Below, one piece after another: positions 18,101 to 25,500 of a stretch of 27,103 bases of DNA. The DNA lies in contig JAPJOW010000004.1 of the NCBI GenBank assembly GCA_030826005.1, forward strand, positions 1-27,103. The letters run 5' to 3'. The notes below the pieces were generated by a model. That model ran no database searches, was not told the DNA's origin, and saw only the letters and a list, made by a program, of their open reading frames with translations. Made by a program: the position numbers and the translations under genes. Origin of the DNA: Aliterella sp. RAGGC_92 (GTDB taxonomy: Bacteria; Cyanobacteriota; Cyanobacteriia; Cyanobacteriales; Chroococcidiopsidaceae). Within the stretch, counting starts at the first letter, position 1; every line of letters begins with the position of its first letter.

Positions 18101-18473
18101 TTAAACTGGCAATTAAGGCGGCTTTTTCTCCTGGCTGCACCCTGACGGAGAAACCAATTCCTTGTACCCCTGGGTAACGCTCTTGCAGTCTCAATCGGCT
18201 GACGAAAGCTCGAAATTCATCGCGGCTAATGCGATCGCTGGCAGCAAATAAACCACTACTTGCCCGCAGCAAGGTTATGTAGCTTTCAAACCGAGTTTCG
18301 ATATCTTTTTGAGTGCGTTCGGCAGTAGTTTCAAAACGTAACTTATCTTTTGCCTTAGCCGTCGTTGTCACGTAGGAAGTAGTTAAACCAGTAGCTACTA
18401 GCGCGATCGCCAACACAAAATACGGAATCCACACTCTACGAGTTTTTAATTTATTTAAAAATTCTAGTTTCAT
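15123..18473 (-). CDS. Membrane hybrid histidine kinase, CHASE-PAS-PAS-PAS-HisKA-HATPase-REC
   Basis: 1116 residues from the ATG at 18473. TM1 is about 15-36, a CHASE sensor spans about 60-270 (with RYPGVQGIGF and RREAMTKARDTA landmarks), and TM2 is about 313-336. PAS domains lie at about 355-470, 485-600 and 605-713. HisKA has H748 (LATLSHELRTPLN), the N-box WNLLSNAVKFTP is about 860, G1 is DSGQGI about 893, and G2 is GGLGLGLAIV about 922. REC is 994-1116 with D1043 (VLVSDIGMP). CHASE domains sense small extracellular ligands in other proteins; this ligand is unknown. A TTG at 18548 would add 25 residues, but the ATG places TM1 right after a short basic N-terminus. The gene is divergent from the XPB-like helicase. 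Confidence 0.94.
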   Translation of the reverse strand: MKLEFLNKLKTRRVWIPYFVLAIALVATGLTTSYVTTTAKAKDKLRFETTAERTQKDIETRFESYITLLRASSGLFAASDRISRDEFRAFVSRLRLQERYPGVQGIGFSVRVQPGEKAALIASLKQQGITNFSVRPDFARNEYHAIIYLEPLDRRNKAAIGYDMFSEPVRREAMTKARDTALPAASGKVTLVQEIDQQKQAGFLLYVPVYRNGTIPDNVAQRRANLIGFVYSPFRADDLIQGIFGSEKHSEIDFKIYEGRNILQENLLHSSTVANNPDYKPAFNRVSTIDIAGRTWSIVFSPRPEFALDSETRLVPYIGFGGIAISLILFGITQSLVNARNAAEKSSEELRASSTRLRFALEAAQLGDWDLEVATKTARRSLRHDRVFGYDTLLPKWNYEIFLNHIYIEDRADVDRQFQHTLATHEDLELECRVVWDDKSIHWIWVKGSVYCEGKVIRLIGVIKEISDRKLLQAALEQKAIEREVLLNSIPATVFYKDLETKYIAINRRGAEVVDKPIAEITGKTDYDLFPAEQATKFRHDDLQVMASGVAKKSIEEAVTGGDGKTIWVITYKTPYFNSQGEVAGLVGITLDISDRKRAEIERDRFFTLSLDLLCICGFDGYFKRINPAFEKILGYASEDLLAKPFFDFLHPEDITSTTNEIEKLSMGEPTNYFENRYQCKDGTYKWLSWTVFPVVEEGLMYAVAHDITTRKAAEMEREQLLEREQSARATAEAANRMKDEFLATLSHELRTPLNAMVGWIQLLRTRKFDENTTSKALETINRNTKALQQLIEDILDVSRIITGKIRLDFAYISLQPVIESAIEIVKNAAEAKNIRIEFYAAPGINQVRGDANRLQQVFWNLLSNAVKFTPKDGQVEVRLEMINSRVQVSVKDSGQGISPDFLPYVFERFRQEDGTTTRTYGGLGLGLAIVRHLVELHGGTVKAESEGMGKGATFIVALPINSVKNQVKETPQKTPVVASEPPIFCLPSLEDLRVLVVDDELDARELVSTVLQEYGAQVKAVATAKEALIEVTQYQPHVLVSDIGMPEVDGYALIQQIRLLTPEQGGKVPALALTAYARAEDRKRALLAGFQLHVPKPIDPAELAVAIARLAGRNV

Positions 18474-18723
18474 CAATTGTATTGGCGCAGAGGAGTATAG
18501 GATTACATAAAAAGCAGTTGAACAATGCGATCGCCGCCTAATCAACAAAAGGAGCGTGACTAAATAATTATTGTCTCTTTAAAAAATCCTTAATGAGTAC
18601 AGTGTTAACTCGGAATCTATCAAAAGGAGTAAGTAATATTACTTAATCTGTATAACCGTTTACATTCATTTGCAATAAGTAATTAGTTTTTAGACTGGAA
18701 GCATCAACTCTCCTGCGGTAAAA
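18474..18723. other. Divergent intergenic region, kinase/helicase, with a palindrome
   Basis: 250 bp between the two start codons. Its most notable element is the perfect 16-bp palindrome at 18630-18645. A TTTACA at 18659-18664 could be a -35 box for the helicase, but no good -10 is spaced correctly. No small ORF or RNA gene is convincing. Confidence 0.45.
18630..18645. promoter_or_regulatory. Perfect 16-bp palindrome, candidate operator
   Basis: TAAGTAATATTACTTA is its own reverse complement and lies 78 bp before the helicase start and 157 bp before the kinase start. It does not fit the NtcA (GTA-N8-TAC) or cyanobacterial LexA patterns. It may be an unrecognised operator or simple AT-rich symmetry. 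Confidence 0.35.
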
Positions 18724-20208
18724 ATGGCTCGAATTTCTACATTATCTTTCGATCGTGGCACGTTAATCGTGCATCCACCACCTAAAGGTAAAACTTGGTT
18801 AGATTACGCTACTTGGGACGATCGAGTTGAGAAGTTTCGCATCCCTGCTATTTATTACAGAGCTTTTGTGGAAGCTTTGCAAAATGAGAAAACCGATCTT
18901 ATAGACAATGCTAGAGCATTTATTACATTAGAATTGGTTTCTAGCCTAGAAAAAGAACCGTATCCTCATCAAAGCGAAGCCTTAGCCGCCTGGAAACAAG
19001 CTGGGCGTAATGGTGTAGTAGTGCTACCTACCGCCGCCGGAAAAACTTATTTAGCTTTATTAGCAATGCAAGCAACTCCGCGTAGCACGTTGATTGTAGT
19101 CCCGACTATAGATTTAATGCACCAGTGGTATGCTCAATTGCTGGTAGCTTTTCCCGAAGCAGAGATTGGGTTATTAGGGGGAGGAGCGCGCGATCGCACT
19201 TCTATATTAGTCTCCACCTACGACAGCGCCGCCATCCACGCTGAAGCCCTCGGCAACCGCTATGCGTTGATAATATTTGATGAGTGTCACCATTTGCCGA
19301 CAGATTTTAATCGCGTCATTGCCGAATATGCGATCGCGCCTTACAGGTTAGGATTATCTGCAACTCCCGAACGCACTGATGGCAAACACGCAGACTTAAA
19401 CCTACTTATTGGCAAAGAAGTCTATCGCAAAACGGCAGAAGAATTAGCCGGAAGCGCTTTAGCCAAGCATGAAGTAGTCCAAATTAAGGTAAAACTGTCG
19501 CAAATAGAAAGAGAAAGGTATAAGCAATTAATCGAACAGCGCAATAGTTTTTTAAAAGATGTAAAAATCTCCCTAGGCAGTCTCAAAGGCTGGCAAATGT
19601 TCGTTCAAGCCAGCGCCCGTTCTACCGCCGGACGCAGAGCGATGTTAGCCCACAAAGAAGCTAAGGAAATTGCTTTAGGTACAGATGGCAAAATGCGGAT
19701 TTTGAGTAACATTCTCGCCCAACATTACCCCGAAAGGACGCTAATTTTTACCGCCGACAACGCCACCGTTTATCGAATTTCTCAAGAATTTTTAATTCCC
19801 GCCATTACTCACCAAACCCCCGTAAAAGAGCGTCACGAGACATTAACAAAGTTTCGGGAAGGAGAATATAAAACCTTAGTGGCTTCTCACGTTTTAAATG
19901 AAGGGGTAGACGTACCCGCCGCTAGTATAGCGATTATATTATCTGGGACAGGTTCAGCGCGGGAGTACGTGCAAAGATTGGGGCGAGTGCTGCGTAAAGG
20001 AGATGAATCTAAGCTGGCGTTAATGTACGAAGTAATAGCCGAAGATACCAGCGAGGAAGGTACATCGGCGCGGCGACGCGGCGTAGAGACGCAAAATAGA
20101 CAGTTAGAAATAGTGCCATTGTATGGAGTAAATAGTAATGTTACCAAGCGAGTTGCTGACTCATCGGCTAAGTGGGGAGACAATCACCCCAAAAAGACTG
20201 AAGATTGA
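18724..20208 (+). CDS. XPB-like SF2 DNA helicase
   Basis: A 494-residue RecA-fold translocase. An N-terminal domain of about 75 residues, comparable to the damage-recognition domain of archaeal XPB, precedes the Q-motif-like YPHQ (80-83), Walker A PTAAGKT (102-108), DECH (186-189), SAT (212-214), an insert of about 255-315 (position of the XPB thumb), and the second RecA domain with LIFTADN, LNEGVDVP (391-398) and motif VI QRLGRVLR (417-424). The pairing with the next gene, a DUF790/Bax1 nuclease, is what identifies it as the XPB-Bax1 type rather than a generic DEAD/H helicase. A likely role is DNA repair with the nuclease. The last ~45 residues are poorly conserved in style, include RRRGVETQN, and overlap the next gene by 71 bp. 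Confidence 0.92.
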   Translation: MARISTLSFDRGTLIVHPPPKGKTWLDYATWDDRVEKFRIPAIYYRAFVEALQNEKTDLIDNARAFITLELVSSLEKEPYPHQSEALAAWKQAGRNGVVVLPTAAGKTYLALLAMQATPRSTLIVVPTIDLMHQWYAQLLVAFPEAEIGLLGGGARDRTSILVSTYDSAAIHAEALGNRYALIIFDECHHLPTDFNRVIAEYAIAPYRLGLSATPERTDGKHADLNLLIGKEVYRKTAEELAGSALAKHEVVQIKVKLSQIERERYKQLIEQRNSFLKDVKISLGSLKGWQMFVQASARSTAGRRAMLAHKEAKEIALGTDGKMRILSNILAQHYPERTLIFTADNATVYRISQEFLIPAITHQTPVKERHETLTKFREGEYKTLVASHVLNEGVDVPAASIAIILSGTGSAREYVQRLGRVLRKGDESKLALMYEVIAEDTSEEGTSARRRGVETQNRQLEIVPLYGVNSNVTKRVADSSAKWGDNHPKKTED

Positions 20209-21349
20209 TGAGGACAATTTGGCGGTTGCAAAAGAATTAATTGATTGCTTTGTAGCCGCAAGAGGAGGTACGCAGGGTCAATTAGACACTCAGTTGCAAG
20301 AATTAGAAGGAGATAGCCCCGATTATCGGTTTAAACGCGGTTTAGCTCATTTGCTTAAAAGTGCGTGCGAGTTTGAAGTTGTTAGTCCTTTAGAACCGCC
20401 ATTATTAAGAGAGCGAGTATTTAGTTTATCGGCGTTAAGCGTTCCAAGTTCCGCTCAAAGCTGTCAAACTTTAGATACTTTAGCACTGCAACTAAGCCAA
20501 GAATTAGAAAAAGAAGTTTTACCCACCCACATCCGCGATGGACTTTACGCAGACTTAGCAGAAAATAAGGTTTTGATGCAGTTTGAAGAACCGACACCAG
20601 AGCAATTGTTGCATAAATACAACCTCTCCCAAGTACAAGGAGTATTTTATCGCGCCAGTCAATTAGTCTTAAACGCTCATCGCAATGTTCCGGGAGAGTA
20701 TAAGTTATTATTTCGCTATTTGAAACTGTTTCAATTGATGGCGTATATAGAAGGCGATGCCGAACATGGGTTTACAATTACCATTGACGGCGCGACAAGT
20801 TTATTTAAGCCTAGTACAAGGTATGGACTTGCGATCGCTAAAATGATTCCAGCACTATTGCACGTCACAAAATGGAGTCTTAGCGCCACATTGCAAACCC
20901 GCGACTTTTATACTAATACTTGGAAAACAGGCAGATTTAGCCTCGATTCTAATTGCGGTTTAGTATCGCACTACCCGCCGGGTAAACCCTACGACAGTAT
21001 GTTAGAAGAAGCCTTTGCAAGTCGTTGGGAGACTTTAAAATCAGCATGGGTATTAGAACGAGAAGTAGATTTAATTCCGATTCCTGGTAGCGTGATGATT
21101 CCCGATTTTCGCTTAGTGCATCCCGACGGACGAAGTTTATTATTAGAAATCGTTGGTTATTGGCGACCAGAGTATTTACAAAAAAAGTTTGCTCAAGTGC
21201 GACGAGCAGAAAGAGACGATTTAATTTTAGCTATTTCCGAACGTTTGAACTTAGAAAAAGCTGGAGTAAATTTAAAAGATGTTCCCGCAAAAATTATTTG
21301 GTTTAAAGACAAGTTATTGCCTAAAGCCGTGTTAGAAGTATTGGATTAA
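20138..21349 (+). CDS. DUF790/Bax1-like XPB-partner nuclease
   Basis: A 403-residue protein of the family called DUF790 or Bax1 (binds archaeal XPB). The opening MLPSELLTHRLSG is the family N-terminus. The C-terminal third carries the predicted PD-(D/E)XK-like nuclease site: E290 or E291 (SMLEEAF), D323 in IPDFRLVHPDG, E337 in LLLEIVGYW, and a downstream Lys (K349/K350). In archaea Bax1 is a structure-specific endonuclease that works with XPB to unwind and cut damaged DNA; the same role here is inferred from family and gene order. The start ATG 20138 lies within the helicase gene and is preceded by GGAG with a 9-base spacer, which favours coupled translation and fixed stoichiometry. Confidence 0.9.
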   Translation: MLPSELLTHRLSGETITPKRLKIDEDNLAVAKELIDCFVAARGGTQGQLDTQLQELEGDSPDYRFKRGLAHLLKSACEFEVVSPLEPPLLRERVFSLSALSVPSSAQSCQTLDTLALQLSQELEKEVLPTHIRDGLYADLAENKVLMQFEEPTPEQLLHKYNLSQVQGVFYRASQLVLNAHRNVPGEYKLLFRYLKLFQLMAYIEGDAEHGFTITIDGATSLFKPSTRYGLAIAKMIPALLHVTKWSLSATLQTRDFYTNTWKTGRFSLDSNCGLVSHYPPGKPYDSMLEEAFASRWETLKSAWVLEREVDLIPIPGSVMIPDFRLVHPDGRSLLLEIVGYWRPEYLQKKFAQVRRAERDDLILAISERLNLEKAGVNLKDVPAKIIWFKDKLLPKAVLEVLD

Positions 21350-21413
21350 CATACATCAAGTTAGCGCTTATTGATCTAATTAAAAACGTGCATCTTGTTT
21401 GAGGAGTAAGTAA

Positions 21414-21608
21414 TTGCTTAGTGAAAAGCAAAAAGATACAGCTATTTTCATATGTCAGCTACTTTCTAATTTAACACAACCTATTTGGCTATTTAGATAC
21501 GATTCCACTTACAAATACATTTTTTTAGTTGCTGATAGAGAAGAAAGCTTAGAAATTACTATCTTTGAAAATGGAAGCTGGGAGTTTAATCAAAATGACG
21601 AAACCTAA
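21414..21608 (+). CDS. Small cyanobacterial protein, DUF6888-type (copy 1)
   Basis: 64 residues, start TTG. A strong GAGGAG (21401-21406) with a 7-base spacer supports this start although the codon is not ATG. The protein has an ICQLLSN helix, then QPIWLFRYDS, and ends LEITIFENGSWEF plus a short tail. The product of 25934-26113 shares the pattern PI-x-L-x-R-x-D ... IEITI-x-x-NG-x-W-x-F, so the two are paralogues. I associate this pattern with DUF6888 from memory; function unknown. It overlaps the DUF6887-type gene by 14 bp. Confidence 0.75.
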   Translation: MLSEKQKDTAIFICQLLSNLTQPIWLFRYDSTYKYIFLVADREESLEITIFENGSWEFNQNDET

Positions 21609-21798
21609 TTTTGAGCAAATGACTCGTAAGGAATTAAAAAAGTATATATTAGCTCATCCTACCGATGATGAAGCAATTAGAGAATTGTTTATTAATCGCC
21701 GCAATCCTAACGCTCAAGTTTATCCTTATCCCTACGATCTACCCTATGAAGAAGTAGAAGCAATTTTTAAACAAAAATTAAACAGCATAGATGAATAA
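21595..21798 (+). CDS. Small cyanobacterial protein, DUF6887-type (copy 1)
   Basis: 67 residues from the ATG at 21595. The frame extends 10 codons further upstream, but those residues overlap the previous gene and have no counterpart in copy 2. The protein reads MTKPNFEQMTRKELKKYIL at the start and contains QVYPYPYD and a C-terminal KQKL. Copy 2 (26110-26307) shares KP-[ND]-F-x-x-M, L-x-x-Y-[IV]-L-x-H, D-x-x-A and V-x-YP-x-P. GGGAG encoded by the upstream Trp-Glu codons serves as Shine-Dalgarno. The helix-rich charged N-terminus and linked overlapping partner recall antitoxin-like or regulatory pairs, but no function is known. Confidence 0.78.
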   Translation: MTKPNFEQMTRKELKKYILAHPTDDEAIRELFINRRNPNAQVYPYPYDLPYEEVEAIFKQKLNSIDE

Positions 21799-21874
21799 AA
21801 TCGCTCCGCAAGCAGATTTAAAAGATGCTGTTAGCAAGTGCAAACAAGAAATAAATAATCGTTGGTTAATGTAG
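21791..21874 (+). CDS. Possible 27-codon leader ORF between the small-gene pair and tldD
   Basis: An ATG overlaps the preceding stop (GATGAATAA) and opens a 27-residue frame beginning MNKIAPQADLKD. The overlap arrangement is the same kind as in the two genes before it, which is the only support. It resembles no family I know and could be chance. Confidence 0.2.
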   Translation: MNKIAPQADLKDAVSKCKQEINNRWLM

Positions 21875-21998
21875 GCGCTTTAGATAAAGCTTGCCATTAA
21901 AAGCCAGCAATTTTTACAAAGCTTTTAGTCAACAAGACTTAGAGGGGTTTGTTAGACTGAGTTTAGCCAGGCTTTATAAGAAGGACGCACTAGACCCG

Positions 21999-23480
21999 AT
22001 GATGCTATCGACCTACCCCAGTACCTTACTATCCAAAGAACTACTAAACTTACAATATAATTCTACAAGCGATCGCTTTGATGAAACTTGGGAAGCTCCC
22101 CTATCGACGCTGCTTGGCTTGGGACGGGCGGCAGGTGCTGATTTTATTGAGTTTTTCCTAGAGAGAGTAAATTATATTAATTGTCAAGCGGAAGAAGACA
22201 CAATTACCAGCATCTCTCCTCGACTAACGACGGGTGCGGGAGTAAGAGTATTTCGCAGTGCAGCAGATTGTTACGTCAGCACCAACGATTTATCGTTTAA
22301 TGGACTAAAAGCCGCTTTAGAAAAAGGTTTATCTATCCTAGGCTTGCAATTGCCCAATGCTAACTCTTATATTCCCGAAATTAACCTAGAGTTACTGCGA
22401 GACTACGCCACCAAAAAAAGCAAAGATGCTTGGCTTAGTGGGTGTAGTTCGATGCAAGAAATGGGCGAAGTATTGTTAGATGCTAACGCCCAACTAAAAG
22501 CCAAAGCAAGTCACGTACAATCAAGACGAGCGGTTTATTTTCGCGATTGGCAAGAAGTTTTAATTGCTGCTAGTGACGGTACTTTTGCTAGAGATATTCG
22601 CCTCAGTCAATCCGTAGGTTATAGCCTGCTGTGCGCGGAAGGCACTAACCGCGCGGCGATAAATCAACGAGTAGGCGATACAAGTTCGCCTAGCTTCCTC
22701 AGAAATTGGGATTACACAGCTACCGCCGCCGAAGTAGCAGAATCCGCCGGGAAGATGTTGTACGCCGATTACGTTGAATCGGGTAATTATCCGATAATCA
22801 TGGCAAATCAGTTTGGCGGCGTGATTTTTCATGAAGCCTGCGGACACTTATTAGAAACAACCCAAATTGAGCGCAAAACAACACCATTTGCCGACAAAAA
22901 AGGACAAAAAATTGCCCACGAAAGCCTAACGGCTTGGGATGAAGGATTGTCTAGCGAAGCCTTTGGCACAATTGATATGGATGACGAGGGAATGCCTGCC
23001 CAACGTACCCTATTAATTGAAAAAGGTATACTAAAAAACTTTATCAGCGATCGCACAGGTTCAATGCGTACCGGACAACCCCGCACTGGTAGCGGTCGTC
23101 GTCAAAATTATACTTTTGCCGCCGCTTCTAGAATGCGTAATACATACATCGCTCCGGGAGATTATACGACCGAGGATTTATTTGCGTCTATCGATAAAGG
23201 CATCTATTGCAAGAAAATGGGCGGCGGTAGTGTTGGTGCGACTGGGCAATTTAACTTCGCAGTTGATGAAGCTTATTTAATTGAAAATGGCAAATTAACA
23301 AAACCCCTCAAAGGTGCGACTCTAATTGGCGACGCTCAGGAAATTATGAACAAAATTTCTATGTGTTCCCAAGACTTAGGACTAGCGGCGGGTTTTTGCG
23401 GTTCTGTAAGTGGAAGCATTTATGTAACCGTAGGTCAACCGCATATCAAAGTAGATTCAATTACTGTAGGCGGTAGGTAA
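21999..23480 (+). CDS. tldD: TldD metalloprotease subunit
   Basis: 493 residues from the first of two tandem ATG codons (21999 and 22002). TldD and TldE form a heterodimeric zinc protease that trims unfolded peptides; in E. coli it matures microcin B17 and degrades the antitoxin CcdA. The zinc motif HEACGH is at residues 278-283, with the distal block MGGGSVGATGQFNFAVDEAYLI carrying further conserved family positions, and SISPRLTTGAGVRVF near the N-terminus. Length matches the ~480-residue family norm. An in-frame TTG at 21891 would add 36 residues of no family resemblance, so the later start is preferred, though no strong Shine-Dalgarno decides it. tldE follows 96 bp downstream on the same strand. 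Confidence 0.93.
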   Translation: MMLSTYPSTLLSKELLNLQYNSTSDRFDETWEAPLSTLLGLGRAAGADFIEFFLERVNYINCQAEEDTITSISPRLTTGAGVRVFRSAADCYVSTNDLSFNGLKAALEKGLSILGLQLPNANSYIPEINLELLRDYATKKSKDAWLSGCSSMQEMGEVLLDANAQLKAKASHVQSRRAVYFRDWQEVLIAASDGTFARDIRLSQSVGYSLLCAEGTNRAAINQRVGDTSSPSFLRNWDYTATAAEVAESAGKMLYADYVESGNYPIIMANQFGGVIFHEACGHLLETTQIERKTTPFADKKGQKIAHESLTAWDEGLSSEAFGTIDMDDEGMPAQRTLLIEKGILKNFISDRTGSMRTGQPRTGSGRRQNYTFAAASRMRNTYIAPGDYTTEDLFASIDKGIYCKKMGGGSVGATGQFNFAVDEAYLIENGKLTKPLKGATLIGDAQEIMNKISMCSQDLGLAAGFCGSVSGSIYVTVGQPHIKVDSITVGGR

Positions 23481-23502
23481 ATCAAATAATTCAACCATGT
23501 CT

Positions 23503-23531
23503 GTAGAGAGGTAGCAGTGCTACGTCTCTAC
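23503..23531. repeat. Perfect-armed hairpin repeat between tldD and tldE
   Basis: Two nested inverted repeats: outer GTAGAGA/TCTCTAC (23503-23509 and 23525-23531) and inner GTAGCA/TGCTAC (23511-23516 and 23518-23523), separated by a single G-G mismatch and with a one-base loop. It looks like the REP-type palindromes built on GTAGAGACGTAGCA that I recall from cyanobacterial intergenic DNA. It may stabilise the tldD message end or lower tldE expression. Confidence 0.7.
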
Positions 23532-23576
23532 GTCGCCACCATATAAAACCAACAATATTGTAAAAGGTATATTATC

Positions 23577-24917
23577 GTGACAAAAATCGCCGAAATTGCA
23601 AATTACGCTCAAACCAGTGCTGAAAACTTAGGCATTGAAAAATTTGATATTTATGGCTCGTCAGTAGACGAAACTAGCGTCCAAGTAGACACCGGAGAAC
23701 CAAAACAAGTAAAAGCCTCAAACCGTTCTAGTGTAATGGTTAGAGTTTGGAATGCCGATAATACAATGGGAGTGACTAGCACCACCGATGTAGACCCTAA
23801 AGGATTAGAATTAGCCTTAAAAACAGCCTACGAAGCCAGCTTCTTTGGAGTCAAAGACAACATCCCCGATTTTAGTCCCGAAGCAACATCCCCCTTGGCG
23901 GCGGAAACTCAAGAAACTGCACCCCAAGCACCAGTATCAGAACTGATTGAAACCTTAGTCAAAGCCGAAAAAGAACTGCTATCTGCTCATAGTGCGATCG
24001 CCGGAGTACCGTATAATGCTCTTGCCCAGCGAGATATTAATCGGTTTTATCTTAATAGTGCAGGGGCTAGGCGTAACGAAGCTCGTTCTTATACCTCCAT
24101 TTACCTCTACACCAAAACCGAGCAAGAAGGTAAAAAACCTCGCAGTGCGGGCGCTTTTCGCATTAGTCGCAGTCTTCCTAAGCTCGATATTCCAGCTTGC
24201 TTAAAAGAAGCTACAGAAAAAACTATCAGCCACTTAGACTATCAAAAAGTCAAAACAGGCAAATATCGAGTAGTTTTCTCCCCCGATGCTTTTTTGAGCT
24301 TATTAGGAGCATTTTCTAACCTATTTAACGCCCAAAATATTCTTGACAAGCAAAGCCTTTCTACTCCCGAATCCTTGGGAAAGCAAATCGCCTCGCCTTT
24401 ACTATCCTTTGCGGATGATGCTTTGCACCCCGACAATGTAGCGGCGGAAACCTTTGACGGAGAAGGTACGCCCACCCGGAGATTACCAATAATTACAGAT
24501 GGCGTATTGAGTAACTTTATTCACAGCGCAGGTACAGCCAAACGCCTAAACGCACAACCGACAGGACACGCTAATATTGGCGCAAAAGTATCGGTTAGTC
24601 CGCACTTTTACCATGTTTATTCATCCGCTACCCCAGAGCAAGAATATAGTTTAGATAATGCAGAGAATGTGATATTTATCGACGACTTGCAAGCCCTTCA
24701 TGCGGGAGTAAAAGCCCTGCAAGGCTCTTTTTCTTTGCCTTTTGATGGCTGGATAGTAAATAATGGCAAACTAACCAGTATTGAGTCAGCAACGGTCGCT
24801 GGAGACATTTTAGAACTATTCCAATCGATTATTTATATCGAAAAGGAAGCTGAATTAACTCCTGGCGGCGTTTGTCCGAGAGTTTGGGTTGATAACCTAT
24901 CGATTACCGGAGAATAA
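23577..24917 (+). CDS. tldE: TldE/PmbA protease partner subunit
   Basis: 446 residues, GTG start, with AAAGG (in 23562-23568) about 10 bases upstream. This is the non-zinc partner of TldD: it has the shared TldD/PmbA fold but no HExxxH. Typical segments are QVDTGEPKQVKASNRSSVMVR near the N-terminus, VFSPDAFLSLLGAFSN in the centre, TFDGEGTPTRRLPIITDGVLSNF, and the Ala/Gly-rich PTGHANIG. The C-terminus GGVCPRVWVDNLSITG is complete. The two genes side by side support a functional heterodimer. No RiPP precursor or toxin target of the complex is directly adjacent, but a PIN toxin-antitoxin pair lies 150-800 bp downstream on the opposite strand. Confidence 0.93.
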   Translation: MTKIAEIANYAQTSAENLGIEKFDIYGSSVDETSVQVDTGEPKQVKASNRSSVMVRVWNADNTMGVTSTTDVDPKGLELALKTAYEASFFGVKDNIPDFSPEATSPLAAETQETAPQAPVSELIETLVKAEKELLSAHSAIAGVPYNALAQRDINRFYLNSAGARRNEARSYTSIYLYTKTEQEGKKPRSAGAFRISRSLPKLDIPACLKEATEKTISHLDYQKVKTGKYRVVFSPDAFLSLLGAFSNLFNAQNILDKQSLSTPESLGKQIASPLLSFADDALHPDNVAAETFDGEGTPTRRLPIITDGVLSNFIHSAGTAKRLNAQPTGHANIGAKVSVSPHFYHVYSSATPEQEYSLDNAENVIFIDDLQALHAGVKALQGSFSLPFDGWIVNNGKLTSIESATVAGDILELFQSIIYIEKEAELTPGGVCPRVWVDNLSITGE

Positions 24918-24952
24918 TTAAAGTCTTAGCTTTTAAGCCTCTAATTATCTTT

Positions 24953-25004
24953 AAAAGCGATCGCCTTTAATGGATTCAAACATTGCTAGGGCGATCGCTT
25001 TTGC
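24953..25004. terminator. HIP1-containing inverted repeat between convergent tldE and PIN toxin genes
   Basis: 13-base perfect arms AAAAGCGATCGCC (24953-24965) and GGCGATCGCTTTT (24990-25002), with a 24-base loop. It lies 35 bp after the tldE stop and 61 bp after the end of the minus-strand toxin gene. The trailing T-run on each strand makes a bidirectional terminator plausible, although the loop is long and each arm is itself a palindrome. Confidence 0.5.
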
Positions 25005-25065
25005 TATATTTGCTCCTGCCTAAACAGCTAATTTGAAATGAAGTGTTAGGCTTAATACAAAGTGA

Positions 25066-25500
25066 TTAGTTTCTTAATAATGCTCGAAATCCTGCCTGTT
25101 GAAAATGAGTGTCGGCAGTTAGTGCATCAGTGATACCTCGATCTTGCATTACGATGAATGATATACAGTCTACTAAACCCCATTCTTTGTCTTCTCGTTG
25201 CTTAAACAAGTTGAATGCTAGGTTATATAGACTATTAGTTAATAAAACGACTTCGACATTGGGATCTGTTTCGAGGGATTCCAAAAGTTGGATTGCTGCT
25301 GTTCTGTATCTTTGCTTAGAAAGCGCATTACCTATTTCTAGCAAGATTGCCTGAGTAGTCACTAACCGAGTTCCGTTAATCTCAATTTGATTGGCAAGCT
25401 CAACAGCCCGTACATGATTTTGATCGGTGACAGAAGATAATGCGATCGCAAAAGAAGTATCTAAAAAAAATTCATTCACTCTCAGAAAGAGTTTCTCCAT
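25066..25500 (-). CDS. PIN-domain (VapC-type) ribonuclease toxin
   Basis: 144 residues. The four acidic PIN residues are visible: D14 (FFLDTSF), E55 (LLEIGNAL), D111 (GLVDCIS) and D130 (TADTHF). PIN toxins cleave tRNA or rRNA when freed from their antitoxin. The ATG at 25500 overlaps the antitoxin gene by 29 bp. An internal GTG at 25479 would give MNEFFLDTSF and an 8-bp overlap, which resembles many family members, so the start is uncertain by seven residues. The gene lies downstream of and overlaps an AF2212-like antitoxin on the same strand, the usual order for such modules. Confidence 0.87.
   Translation of the reverse strand: MEKLFLRVNEFFLDTSFAIALSSVTDQNHVRAVELANQIEINGTRLVTTQAILLEIGNALSKQRYRTAAIQLLESLETDPNVEVVLLTNSLYNLAFNLFKQREDKEWGLVDCISFIVMQDRGITDALTADTHFQQAGFRALLRN

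Noticed and set aside
21891..21998. N-terminal extension of tldD from an in-frame TTG
   Set aside because: The extra 36 residues have no TldD character, and the family length and the tandem ATG at 21999 fit better. A remnant of another gene cannot be excluded.
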